Below are positions 46,741 to 55,338 of a stretch of DNA of 64,000 nt, in pieces. This DNA comes from Clostridium yunnanense (GTDB lineage Bacteria > Bacillota > Clostridia > Clostridiales > Clostridiaceae), in assembly GCF_016595795.1 (NCBI RefSeq), contig NZ_JAENHN010000041.1, positions 1-64,000 on the forward strand. The letters are read 5' to 3'. The position numbers and the translations under genes were made by a program. Below the pieces are notes generated by a model, which saw only the letters and a list, made by a program, of their open reading frames with translations, was not told the DNA's origin and made no database searches. Positions within the stretch are counted from its first letter, which is position 1. The number at the start of each line of letters is the position of its first letter.

Positions 46741-47976
46741 ATGAGTTTAAATTCTACACCTCGCTCAGAGCGAGTACATATAGCCCTTTTTGGAAGAAGA
46801 AATGCAGGTAAATCGAGTATTATAAATGCGATTACAGAACAAGAAATCTCTATAGTATCAGAAGTTAAGGGAACCACAACTGATCCTGTTTACAAAGCGA
46901 TAGAGATACTACCAATTGGACCATGTGTGATAATTGATACAGCAGGGCTTGATGATCAAGGAGAATTAGGAGAACTTAGAATAAAAAAGACTATTGAAGT
47001 TTTAGATAAAGCAGATGTTGCACTTATAGTTGTAGATGGTGCTGTTGGTGTTACTGAAGAGGATATAAACATAGTTAAAGTAATAAAAGAAAAGAATATT
47101 CCTGTTTTAGGAGTATTAAATAAAATTGATCAACTGGGTTCCTATGATGAAGCAGCGCAAGAAATGGCAAAAAAACTTTCAATTCAAGTAGTTCCAGCTT
47201 CAGCTGCATTAAATAAGGGGATAAAGGAAATAAAAAACAAGATAATAAGCCTTTTGCCTCAGGAAGAGGATAAGTTTAAAATAGTTGGAGATCTTATAAA
47301 TCCAGGTGATTTAGTTGTATTAGTAACACCAATTGATAAAGCAGCTCCAAAAGGAAGACTAATACTTCCACAACAGCAGACTATTAGAGATATACTTGAG
47401 AGTGATGCAATTGCGGTGGTTACAAAGGAACATGAATTAAGGCAAACACTAGATAGTCTTGGAAGGAAACCAAAGCTTGTTATAACTGATTCACAAGTGT
47501 TTTTAAAGGTTTCGGCAGATACTCCTAAAGATATAATGCTTACTTCCTTCTCAATATTATTTGCTAGATATAAAGGTGATCTTGCAGAGATGGTTAGAGG
47601 AATAAAAGCGATTAAGAAACTAAAAGATGGAGATAAGATCTTAGTATCTGAAGGTTGTACTCATCACAAACAGGCGGATGATATAGCAAGAGTAAAAATT
47701 CCTAGATGGCTTAGACAGCTTACAGGAAAAGAATTAAACTTTGAATATTCTTCGGGTGTAGTATTTACTGATGATGTTAAACAATACTCACTCATAGTCC
47801 ACTGTGGTGGATGTATGTTAAATAGAACTGCAATGTGCTCAAGAATAGATGATGCCAAGGCATATAATGTGCCAATAGTGAACTATGGGATGTTAATAGC
47901 ATACGTTCAAGGAATATTAGAGAGAGCATTAGAGCCATTCCCAATGGCTAAACTAGAATATGAAGAATTAGAGTAG
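46741..47976 (+). CDS. hydF: [FeFe]-hydrogenase H-cluster maturation GTPase HydF
   Basis: 411 residues. N-terminal GTPase: P-loop GRRNAGKSSIINA, switch GTTTDP, DTAGLDD, NKID. Dimerisation domain in the middle. C-terminal Fe-S domain with the ligands in EGCTHHKQ and VHCGGCML. Scaffold on which the 2Fe subcluster is assembled by HydE and HydG before transfer to HydA. hydE and hydG are not in this window. Operon with aspA. Confidence 0.96.
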   Translation: MSLNSTPRSERVHIALFGRRNAGKSSIINAITEQEISIVSEVKGTTTDPVYKAIEILPIGPCVIIDTAGLDDQGELGELRIKKTIEVLDKADVALIVVDGAVGVTEEDINIVKVIKEKNIPVLGVLNKIDQLGSYDEAAQEMAKKLSIQVVPASAALNKGIKEIKNKIISLLPQEEDKFKIVGDLINPGDLVVLVTPIDKAAPKGRLILPQQQTIRDILESDAIAVVTKEHELRQTLDSLGRKPKLVITDSQVFLKVSADTPKDIMLTSFSILFARYKGDLAEMVRGIKAIKKLKDGDKILVSEGCTHHKQADDIARVKIPRWLRQLTGKELNFEYSSGVVFTDDVKQYSLIVHCGGCMLNRTAMCSRIDDAKAYNVPIVNYGMLIAYVQGILERALEPFPMAKLEYEELE

Positions 47977-47980
47977 TATT

Positions 47981-48025
47981 AAAAATGGCTTTAGTGATTT
48001 AGTATCACTAAAGCCATTTTTACTT
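47981..48025 (+). terminator. Terminator of aspA-hydF
   Basis: 18-bp stem (47981-47998 with 48004-48021), 5-nt loop, T-run inside and after the right arm. Confidence 0.9.
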
Positions 48026-48118
48026 TATAGAAAATTATATTTTATAGAAGCATTTCTTTTTAAAATGGTTTGCCTATAGATATTTAAACTTATTTTAAAC
48101 TATTTATGTGAAAAAATA

Positions 48119-48148
48119 TTAACTTTTTTGTAATAATTAGAGTATAAT
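48119..48148 (+). promoter_or_regulatory. Promoter of the two-component system at 48.2 kb
   Basis: TTAACT (48119-48124), 18-bp spacer, perfect TATAAT (48143-48148), about 45 nt upstream of the response regulator ATG. Confidence 0.45.
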
Positions 48149-48192
48149 TATGATAATAAAATTAGCAAGATCCCTAAGAGGAGTGAATTATT

Positions 48193-48855
48193 ATGAGTTA
48201 TAAGATATTCTTAGTTGAGGATGATAAGAATCTAAATACAGTATTATGCTCTTATCTAGTAAGAGAAGGTTTCGAGGTGTCTAGCTTTTCAAAAGGTGAA
48301 GATGCTATAGAATCTATATATGAGAATCCTCATCTTTGGATTTTAGATATAATGTTACCAGATGTGGATGGGTTTACCGTTTTGAAAGAAATTAAGGCCA
48401 GTAATAAAAATATTCCAGTTATTTTTATATCTGCGAGAGATGCAGATATTGATAGGATAGTAGGGCTTGAAATGGGGAGCGATGACTACCTAGCTAAACC
48501 ATTCATGCCTAGAGAATTAGTTATAAGAACAAAAAAGTTATTAGATAGAACATACAAAGAATTGGATTTATCAAGTGGTCAGTATTTATATGGGTATCTA
48601 ATTGAAACAGATAAAAGAATAATAACAAAAGATGGAGAGGATGTAGGTCTTAGTTCTAAGGAGTTTGATCTTCTTATGCTTTTCTTAAACAATAAACAGA
48701 AAACTTTTTCAAGAGATGATATATTAAATATGATTTGGGGAGAAAGCTATTATGGAAGTGACAGGGTTGTGGATGATCTTGTAAGAAGGCTTAGAAAAAG
48801 GATGCCTGAACTTAGAATTGAGACTGTGTATGGATTTGGTTATAGACTTAATTAG
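48193..48855 (+). CDS. OmpR-family response regulator
   Basis: 220 residues. Receiver: VEDDKN, phospho-Asp in LWILDIMLPDVDG, YLAKPFMPREL. DNA-binding winged helix: LSSKEFDLLMLFLNNKQKTF, VVDDLVRRLRKRMP. AGAGGAG before the ATG. It pairs with the kinase 21 nt downstream. Targets unknown. Confidence 0.92.
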   Translation: MSYKIFLVEDDKNLNTVLCSYLVREGFEVSSFSKGEDAIESIYENPHLWILDIMLPDVDGFTVLKEIKASNKNIPVIFISARDADIDRIVGLEMGSDDYLAKPFMPRELVIRTKKLLDRTYKELDLSSGQYLYGYLIETDKRIITKDGEDVGLSSKEFDLLMLFLNNKQKTFSRDDILNMIWGESYYGSDRVVDDLVRRLRKRMPELRIETVYGFGYRLN

Positions 48856-48876
48856 AAATCAGTTAGAGGTGTTGAT

Positions 48877-50244
48877 ATGAAAAATAAATCTTTGACCTTT
48901 CAAGTTTGGGCTGTAAGTGCCGGTATAATAGCTGGAGTATTTATATGTTTAGTATTGTACTTTAATATATCAATAAGTTCCTTTTTTACTGATGAAACTT
49001 ATAAAACCATAGAATTAGCACAAGATACTTTTCTTCATTCAAAGAATAAGGATAAAAATTTGGAGTTAGAAGAGATAAATGCTGAAAATATAGGCCGGAT
49101 TCAAGATATAAGATCAGTAACTCAGGTGGTTTATCCGTATCAAAATTTAAATATTATTAAGAGGTTTTCTAGGTCTTCTTTAACTAATGATCTTATGAAG
49201 GTAATTGAAAAAGAGACAAGGACTCAAAATGAAACTAGTAAGAGATATGATTATAAACTCAGTAGTGGTAGATTATATTATGTTATAAAGAAGACTAACT
49301 TTGATGGAAAAGATTCTTACTTGATATCTTTCATGATGGATACTTATAGAAATAAACTTGTAAAGGATGTTACAGAGAAGCTAATAGTTGGAGGAATCAT
49401 TGCAATAATGATAAGTTTAATGGTGTCTATGGCCTTCTCTAACTATATAACTGCACCGATAAAGTTTTTAGAAAGCAGAGTAAAAAGGATAGCTAAACAA
49501 GATTGGTATGACTCACTTAAACTTGAAAGAGGAGATGAACTTGGAGGTCTGGCGGAAAGTATTGAAGATATGAGAATCCAGCTTATAAAAAGAGATGAAT
49601 GGAGACAAAATATGCTTCAGCAGGTTTCACATGAATTAAAAACTCCAGTTATGGTAATTAGGAACTATGTACAAGCAGTTGAGGATGGGATTTATCCAAA
49701 TGGAACCCTTCAAGGGACAATGAAAGTTATAGATGAAGAAGCAGTAATGCTTCAGAAGAGGATAAAGGATCTGTTACAACTTTCAAAACTTGAATATGTA
49801 AACTCTAAACAGATTAAAAATCATTTATACTCATTATGTGATGTGATTTCTGATGTTTTTTATAAAATAAAAGCAAATAATATGGAGTTAGAATGGGATA
49901 TAGAAACCTTAGAGGATGCATTTACTTTAGGAGATAAAGAGCAATTTACGATTGTGCTTGAAAACTTGTTTGATAATGCATCGAGGTATGCTAAAAAAAA
50001 GGTTGAGGTAAGTCTATATAAAGAACAAGGGAAATATACTATAAGAATATATAATGATGGTGAAAAGATAGATGAGGAAGAATTTGAAAATCTATTTTTA
50101 CCTTTCACTAAAGGGAAAAATGGAAAGTATGGATTAGGTTTATCTATAGTAAGAGAAATAGTTGAGTATCATGGAGCAAATATACAAGCGAAAAATGAAG
50201 ATAATGGAGTGGCGTTTTATATTGCTGGTATAAAAAATGGTTGA
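48877..50244 (+). CDS. HAMP-type sensor histidine kinase
   Basis: 455 residues. Membrane helices near 10-30 and 166-188 flank a sensor domain of about 130 residues. Then HAMP, HisKA (MLQQVSHELKTPVMVIRNY) and the ATPase domain (LENLFDNASRYAKKK, GKYGLGLSIVREIVEYH). The signal cannot be inferred. The adenosine deaminase gene starts only 17 nt downstream, so it is in the same transcript. Confidence 0.92.
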   Translation: MKNKSLTFQVWAVSAGIIAGVFICLVLYFNISISSFFTDETYKTIELAQDTFLHSKNKDKNLELEEINAENIGRIQDIRSVTQVVYPYQNLNIIKRFSRSSLTNDLMKVIEKETRTQNETSKRYDYKLSSGRLYYVIKKTNFDGKDSYLISFMMDTYRNKLVKDVTEKLIVGGIIAIMISLMVSMAFSNYITAPIKFLESRVKRIAKQDWYDSLKLERGDELGGLAESIEDMRIQLIKRDEWRQNMLQQVSHELKTPVMVIRNYVQAVEDGIYPNGTLQGTMKVIDEEAVMLQKRIKDLLQLSKLEYVNSKQIKNHLYSLCDVISDVFYKIKANNMELEWDIETLEDAFTLGDKEQFTIVLENLFDNASRYAKKKVEVSLYKEQGKYTIRIYNDGEKIDEEEFENLFLPFTKGKNGKYGLGLSIVREIVEYHGANIQAKNEDNGVAFYIAGIKNG

Positions 50245-50261
50245 TAAGAGAAGGTGATTAT

Positions 50262-51284
50262 TTGAAACTTGAAAAATTATTATCTTTACCTAAGATACAT
50301 CTACATTGTCATTTAGATGGTTCTGTAAGACCTGAAACGATGCTAGAACTTATAAAAAAAGATGGATATATGGAAGAAGACAAGAAAGAAGAGTTTTTAA
50401 ATAAAATAGCAGTGTTAGACAAAACTTTTTCCTTAGAAGCATATTTAAAAAAGTTTGATATTCCGATATCCATAATGCAAAATAAAGAAAATTTAAAAAG
50501 AATAGCATATGAACTTATAGAGGATTGTAATACGGAAAATATAAGATATATAGAGATAAGGTTTGCACCTTGTTTCCATTGTAAGAATGGATTAACAATG
50601 GAAGATGTCATTCAGGCAGTACTAGATGGTGCTAATGAAGGTAAGGTTAAATTTGATGTGGAATTTAACCTAATTATATGTCTTCTAAGGCATGAAAGCT
50701 ATGAAATAAATGATCAACAGCTTTATGCGGCAAAAAAGTTTTTAGATAATAAAGTGGTGGCTATAGACTTAGCTGGTGATGAACAAAGGTATCCAGCAGA
50801 TCAATTTGTTAAGTTATTTGATAAAGCTAAAAGTTTAGGATTTCATATAACTATACATGCAGGAGAGACTGGGAACTTTGAAAATATAGATAAATCTATA
50901 GAATTACTTCATGCTGAAAGAATTGGTCATGGTACAGCAGCAATTGAAAGTCAAAAAACTATGGATATTTTACTTGATAAAAACATTCCCTTGGAGGTTT
51001 GTGTAACTAGTAATTATAATACTGGAATAGTAGATAGAATTATAGATCATCCAATATATAAATATATTAAAAAGAATTTAATTGTTACAGTAAATACAGA
51101 TAACAATACTGTTTCAAATACCACTTTGAATAATGAGTATATAAAGATAATAAGTAATTTTAGATTAACTGATTTGGAAGTAATTAATACAATAGAAAAT
51201 GCAATAAATTTTGCATTTTGCGAGGAAAGTATCAAAGATAAACTGAGAAGAAAGCTTTTAGACATGGGAAGTGAAGGAAACTAG
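50262..51284 (+). CDS. add: Adenosine deaminase
   Basis: About 340 residues. Deaminates adenosine and deoxyadenosine to (deoxy)inosine. Zinc and catalytic motifs: PKIHLHCHLDGS, HAGETGNFENI, RIGHGTAAI, and TVNTDNNTVSNTTL, where Asn replaces the second Asp of the mammalian DD pair, a variant I believe is common among bacterial enzymes. Start: TTG 50262 lies 6 nt after GAAGGTG; the in-frame TTG 50241 overlapping the kinase has no site. Confidence 0.93.
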   Translation: MKLEKLLSLPKIHLHCHLDGSVRPETMLELIKKDGYMEEDKKEEFLNKIAVLDKTFSLEAYLKKFDIPISIMQNKENLKRIAYELIEDCNTENIRYIEIRFAPCFHCKNGLTMEDVIQAVLDGANEGKVKFDVEFNLIICLLRHESYEINDQQLYAAKKFLDNKVVAIDLAGDEQRYPADQFVKLFDKAKSLGFHITIHAGETGNFENIDKSIELLHAERIGHGTAAIESQKTMDILLDKNIPLEVCVTSNYNTGIVDRIIDHPIYKYIKKNLIVTVNTDNNTVSNTTLNNEYIKIISNFRLTDLEVINTIENAINFAFCEESIKDKLRRKLLDMGSEGN

Positions 51285-51464
51285 AGTGATTAGTAAAGTA
51301 GTGAAGTTAAGCGGCCTAAAAGACACTGAAATGAACTAAGTTTATTTACAATGAAATTAGTGATTAAAAGTAACTTGTACTAAAAAAGATACTATGTTAT
51401 AATTTCAAAAAGTTAAATAAAAAGTTTGTTTCAATAAATAAACAAGATGATGGGGGCATAATAA

Positions 51465-51947
51465 ATGGAAGAAATGAGAGTAGCATCAGACACAAATAGA
51501 GAAGAAAATTATAAGTTTATGGTGTGGGGAGTAAGAGATCAACTTGAGACAGAAACTGATTTGATTGCAAACCTTTCAAATATTTCTGCGCTTATAAAGT
51601 TTTATATGGATGATTGCAATTGGGCTGGATTCTATATTATGAGAGATGGTGAACTAGTACTTGGGCCATTCCAAGGACTGCCAGCTTGCTATAGAATTAA
51701 ATTAGGAAGTGGAGTATGCGGAACTGCTGCACAAGAAAAAACTGTTTTGCGAGTAGAAGATGTTCATGAGTTTCCAGGTCATATAGCCTGTGATAGTGCT
51801 TCAAATTCAGAAATTGTACTTCCAATAATTAAGGATGGAGAAGTATTTGGAGTATTAGACCTTGATTCTCCAAACAAAGGTAGATTTGGAGAACTAGAAG
51901 AAAAATATCTCAGAGAAGCGGTAGGGATAATAGAAAAACATATATAA
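51465..51947 (+). CDS. msrC: Free methionine-(R)-sulfoxide reductase (GAF domain)
   Basis: 160 residues forming a single GAF domain of the YtsP/YebR type. The three active-site Cys are Cys75 (LPACYRI), Cys85 (GSGVCGTAA) and Cys109 (HIACDSASNSEIV), with the same spacing as Cys84, 94 and 118 of the E. coli enzyme. Reduces free Met-R-sulfoxide in the cytoplasm, an oxidative-damage repair function. Monogenic. GGGGG about 8 nt before the ATG. Confidence 0.93.
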   Translation: MEEMRVASDTNREENYKFMVWGVRDQLETETDLIANLSNISALIKFYMDDCNWAGFYIMRDGELVLGPFQGLPACYRIKLGSGVCGTAAQEKTVLRVEDVHEFPGHIACDSASNSEIVLPIIKDGEVFGVLDLDSPNKGRFGELEEKYLREAVGIIEKHI

Positions 51948-51971
51948 TGCTAAAATAAAAAACATATGATA

Positions 51972-52013
51972 CTAACAAAAGACCTCCAACATGTGTTGGA
52001 GGTCTTTTGTTAG
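51972..52013. terminator. Perfect 20-bp inverted repeat after msrC
   Basis: 51972-51991 pairs exactly with 51994-52013 around TG. AAAAGACC and GGTCTTTT lie inside the arms, so the structure can end transcription from either side. Confidence 0.8.
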
Positions 52014-52538
52014 ATTGAAATCTCAATCTAACAACACAAAGGACGAATATTTAATCAGGCATATAGTTAGAAGAGGTTAAAAGTGTAAAACTACTAAGGC
52101 TTCTTTTTAACACTGATTTTGGATAGGGAGAATTAATCTTGTTAGAAAAATTTCTGCTAATCTACTAGAGCCGTTGTCTTTCCAGTTAAGTTCCTTATCC
52201 AAAACCATATATTTCATCTAGAAAGCCTTTATAACTTATAATATTTCTCCCCTTATCATAAGTTATTCTCCTGAGATAGTATATTATATTGCAAAATAAG
52301 TAAAAAAGTTCCAACAACTATCAATTAGTTTGAGTTGATATTAAAAAATATATCCCAGTTTCATGATCTATAAATATAAAGACATTAATGCAAACTATGT
52401 AGTAAAATTAGATTTGATGTATATAATTTCTTGGGAAATCATTGGATGGTATTATTAAATAAGGTTTAAGCAATATCTAAGAGTAGTATAACGATATAGT
52501 GATAAACAAATTAATTAGAGAGAAGGAAAAAAAGAAAA
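52014..52538. other. Gene-poor stretch before the DUF4250 gene
   Basis: About 520 nt. The minus strand holds a 36-codon frame (52217 to 52107, start MKYMVLDKELNWKD) with only a weak AAAGG site; it may be a remnant. The rest is A+T-rich and I see nothing else. Confidence 0.3.
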
Positions 52539-52730
52539 ATGGATAACGAACAAATTAAAAGCATGGACCCATTTATATTATTAAGCATAATAAATATGAA
52601 ATTAAGAGATTTTTACAATAATTTAGATGCTTTGTGTGAAGATATTGATATATCTAAGGATGTATTAATTGATAGATTATTATCTGTAGGCTATACTTAT
52701 CACCAAGAAACTAATCAATTTATTAGATAA
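52539..52730 (+). CDS. DUF4250 domain protein
   Basis: 63 residues matching what I recall of the DUF4250 family: DPFILLSIINMKLRDFYNNL, then LDALCEDIDISKDVLIDRL and a C-terminal GYTYHQETNQF. Short helical protein with no signal or membrane segment, widespread in clostridia and of unknown function. GAGAAGGA lies 9-14 nt before the ATG. Confidence 0.75.
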   Translation: MDNEQIKSMDPFILLSIINMKLRDFYNNLDALCEDIDISKDVLIDRLLSVGYTYHQETNQFIR

Positions 52731-52982
52731 CAATTGATGCTAATAAAAATAATTTTAAGGTCATTAATAAATACTGTATTCATACAAAAGCTAAGGTTCA
52801 TCTATATAAGACTATAAATTGTGCTAAAGATTCCAGAATTTATAGATTAAGTCATAAATTTTATTGGTGAATATAAAATACATTGTAAAAAAAATAATTA
52901 ATATGAATAAATATGTTTCCAACAGCAATAATTTCTAATATAATAATTTATAAGTATATTAACGTAAAGGAGATTACTGTTG

Positions 52983-53123
52983 ATGAAAAAAGGAAAATTG
53001 TTATTATTAGCTGCTGCTTCAATAACATTAATAGCTACTTTATTAAACGATAAAAATAGTTGCATAGAAGATGAGGGCTCCAAAGCAGGAGAAATTTTAA
53101 ATACAACAAAAGACAATCAATAA
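52983..53123 (+). CDS. Small exported or membrane-anchored peptide (46 residues)
   Basis: ATG 52983 has AAAGGAG 9 nt upstream. MKKGKLLLLAAASITLIATL is a basic start plus a hydrophobic helix, followed by a hydrophilic tail with one Cys (NDKNSCIEDEGSK). Not a canonical lipobox. It ends 37 nt before the GGDEF-EAL gene and may share its transcript. Function unknown; too short for most gene finders. Confidence 0.6.
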   Translation: MKKGKLLLLAAASITLIATLLNDKNSCIEDEGSKAGEILNTTKDNQ

Positions 53124-53160
53124 GTTTCTTAATACTATACATAAATTTGGAGGTAATTAC

Positions 53161-55038
53161 TTGAAAAAGAATATATACATTTTGGGTTATGCTGTTTCAG
53201 TTCTTGCAATTACAGCTATGAGTATTGCAGGTTTGAAAATAGTAGGATTCGTATTTAATTTAGCAGTTATATCCTTCTTATTTATGGTGTTGTTAAAACT
53301 AGATAAAGAGAAAAATATGCTAGTAGATTTAAATAAACAGCTTCAAGAAGAAGAAGAAAAGTATACTGTTGCAATTGAAGGTACTAGAGATATAATATTT
53401 CAATGGAATATACTTAAAGATGAAGTTCATTTTAGTGAAAAGATTAAAGAAATTGTAAGTTTTAATGATAATAAAATTATTAGTTATGAAAAAGATTGGT
53501 TACGGGTAATTCACGAAGAAGATAGAATCTTAGCAAGAAAGCATTTGCTTGATGCTATCGAGGATAAGAATGCAAATTACTATGAAACTGAATACAGAAT
53601 AGTTGCTGAAGATAAAACTATAAAATGGCTTAATATTAAAGCAAAAATTATAAGAGATGATTTAGGAAAATCAACATGGCTATATGGTTCAATGTGTGAT
53701 TTAACTGATAAAAAAGAAAAAGAACTTAAAATTAGTTATATGAGTTACTATGATTCAGTTACGGGATTACATAATAGAAATTATCTTAAAGTACTTATAA
53801 ATAAGTATCTTAAAGAAAATAAGGTTAATCAAAATAAAGCAGCATTAATATTAATAGATTTAGATAATTTTAAATACATAAATGATGTTTTTGGTCATGA
53901 TTATGGTGATGATATATTAAAAATTATAGCTCAGGCTTTGAAGGATATTGTAAGTCAAAGAGGAGATCTATTATGTAGATTTGGTGGGGATGAGTTTGTA
54001 ATTTTTATGCAAGATATAGAAGATTTAAAGGATGTTAACTCAGTTGCTAAAGAGATAATTGATGTGTTTAATAATACTAAAAATCTGATGAATGAAATGA
54101 TATTTACTACTGCAAGCATAGGTATTACAGTTTTTCCAGATGATGCCGTTGATTATAAATCATTACTAAGAAATGCAGATGTTGCTATGTACAAAGCTAA
54201 AGGAAATGGTAAGAATATTTATCAGTTTTTTGATGACCAAATATCTCGTGAACAAAATAGATTTTACACCTTAGAAAAAGGTTTAAGAAATGCACTAGAA
54301 AAGAAAGAATTATATGTTCAATTTCAACCTAAAGTAGTTCTAGATGATTCTAAGATAATGGGATTTGAAGCCCTTATCAGATGGAAAAACGAAGAGCTAG
54401 GTATGGTAAGTCCAGTAGAATTTATACCAGTGGCTGAAAATACAAGGCTTATAATACCAATAGGTTTTTTTGTAATTGAAGAAGTGTGTAAGAAGTGCAA
54501 GGATTTGATTGAAAAAGGACACGATGATTTTAAGTTAGCACTTAATTTATCAGAAATACAACTTAGAGATGATAATATAATTGAGTCATTCAAAAAGTTA
54601 ACTGAGAAATATAATATAGAACCAAAGTATATAGAGATTGAAATAACAGAAAGTTTGCTTATGAAATCTTTTGATAGAAACATAAAGATACTTGCTTTCC
54701 TAAAGGGGTTAGGCTTTAGTATTGCACTGGATGATTTTGGTACTGGATATTCGTCGCTTAACTATCTTACCAAGCTACCTATTGATGTGCTAAAGATAGA
54801 TAGAAGCTTTGTATCTGAACTTGAGGGTAACTTAAAAAGTCAGTATATAGTAGAGAACATAATACAGCTATCTCATAAGTTAGGTATTAAGGTTGTGGCA
54901 GAAGGTGTAGAATACAAAAATCAAGTTGATTATTTAAGAAGTATTTTCTGTGATTTTGTCCAAGGCTACTACTATAGTAAACCAGAAAGCTATGAAAAAA
55001 TCGTTGAGCTTATGGAAGAAGGATATATTGTTGCATAG
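53161..55038 (+). CDS. Cyclic-di-GMP synthase/phosphodiesterase (PAS-GGDEF-EAL)
   Basis: 625 residues. Two N-terminal helices (about 5-45), a short coiled coil, a PAS domain (about 70-185), GGDEF (LCRFGGDEFVIFMQD, intact) and EAL (FEALIRWKNEELGMVSP, LNLSEIQLRD, IEITESLLM, LDDFGTGYSSLNYLTKL, intact). Both catalytic sites look complete, so the net activity cannot be told. Controls motility, attachment or sporulation through c-di-GMP. The start is TTG 53161, about 7 nt after GGAGG. Confidence 0.93.
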   Translation: MKKNIYILGYAVSVLAITAMSIAGLKIVGFVFNLAVISFLFMVLLKLDKEKNMLVDLNKQLQEEEEKYTVAIEGTRDIIFQWNILKDEVHFSEKIKEIVSFNDNKIISYEKDWLRVIHEEDRILARKHLLDAIEDKNANYYETEYRIVAEDKTIKWLNIKAKIIRDDLGKSTWLYGSMCDLTDKKEKELKISYMSYYDSVTGLHNRNYLKVLINKYLKENKVNQNKAALILIDLDNFKYINDVFGHDYGDDILKIIAQALKDIVSQRGDLLCRFGGDEFVIFMQDIEDLKDVNSVAKEIIDVFNNTKNLMNEMIFTTASIGITVFPDDAVDYKSLLRNADVAMYKAKGNGKNIYQFFDDQISREQNRFYTLEKGLRNALEKKELYVQFQPKVVLDDSKIMGFEALIRWKNEELGMVSPVEFIPVAENTRLIIPIGFFVIEEVCKKCKDLIEKGHDDFKLALNLSEIQLRDDNIIESFKKLTEKYNIEPKYIEIEITESLLMKSFDRNIKILAFLKGLGFSIALDDFGTGYSSLNYLTKLPIDVLKIDRSFVSELEGNLKSQYIVENIIQLSHKLGIKVVAEGVEYKNQVDYLRSIFCDFVQGYYYSKPESYEKIVELMEEGYIVA

Positions 55039-55039
55039 A

Positions 55040-55068
55040 GTTTAGGAAGTTCCTTCCTAAACTTTTTT
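55040..55068 (+). terminator. Terminator of the GGDEF-EAL gene
   Basis: 10-bp stem GTTTAGGAAG (55040-55049) with CTTCCTAAAC (55053-55062), loop TTC, six T. Confidence 0.9.
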
Positions 55069-55167
55069 ACTGTAAAGCAAAGTATAAAAATTTTGAGTTA
55101 TCTAAACCTAGATATTTCAATGGTTATAAAAGTTTTTAGGGTTGTACAGTAAAAAAACAAAACTTGT

Positions 55168-55255
55168 TCGCCTGTCAAATTTTACTCATATACATTGCGA
55201 AAGGCAGATACGTTAAAAAAGCTCACTGAAGAAGATAGCTTCAGCGACTTTTTTA
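55168..55255 (+). repeat. Leader-like repeat B, copy 2, ending in a terminator-type hairpin
   Basis: Starts TTCGCCTGTCAAATTTTA, continues CTCATATACATT and GGCAGATA, and ends with AAAAAAG-CTCACTGAAG ... CTTCAGCGACTTTTTT. Matches 9238-9322 throughout. It lies 84 nt upstream of the MATE gene, in the position of an attenuator. Confidence 0.65.
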
Positions 55256-55338
55256 CTGCTCTAATCTAGAAACAGTTGATTGGTTTTAAAATAATTGTAA
55301 GTGAGGTGCGTAGAACCTTATATAAAAAGGAGGTAACA

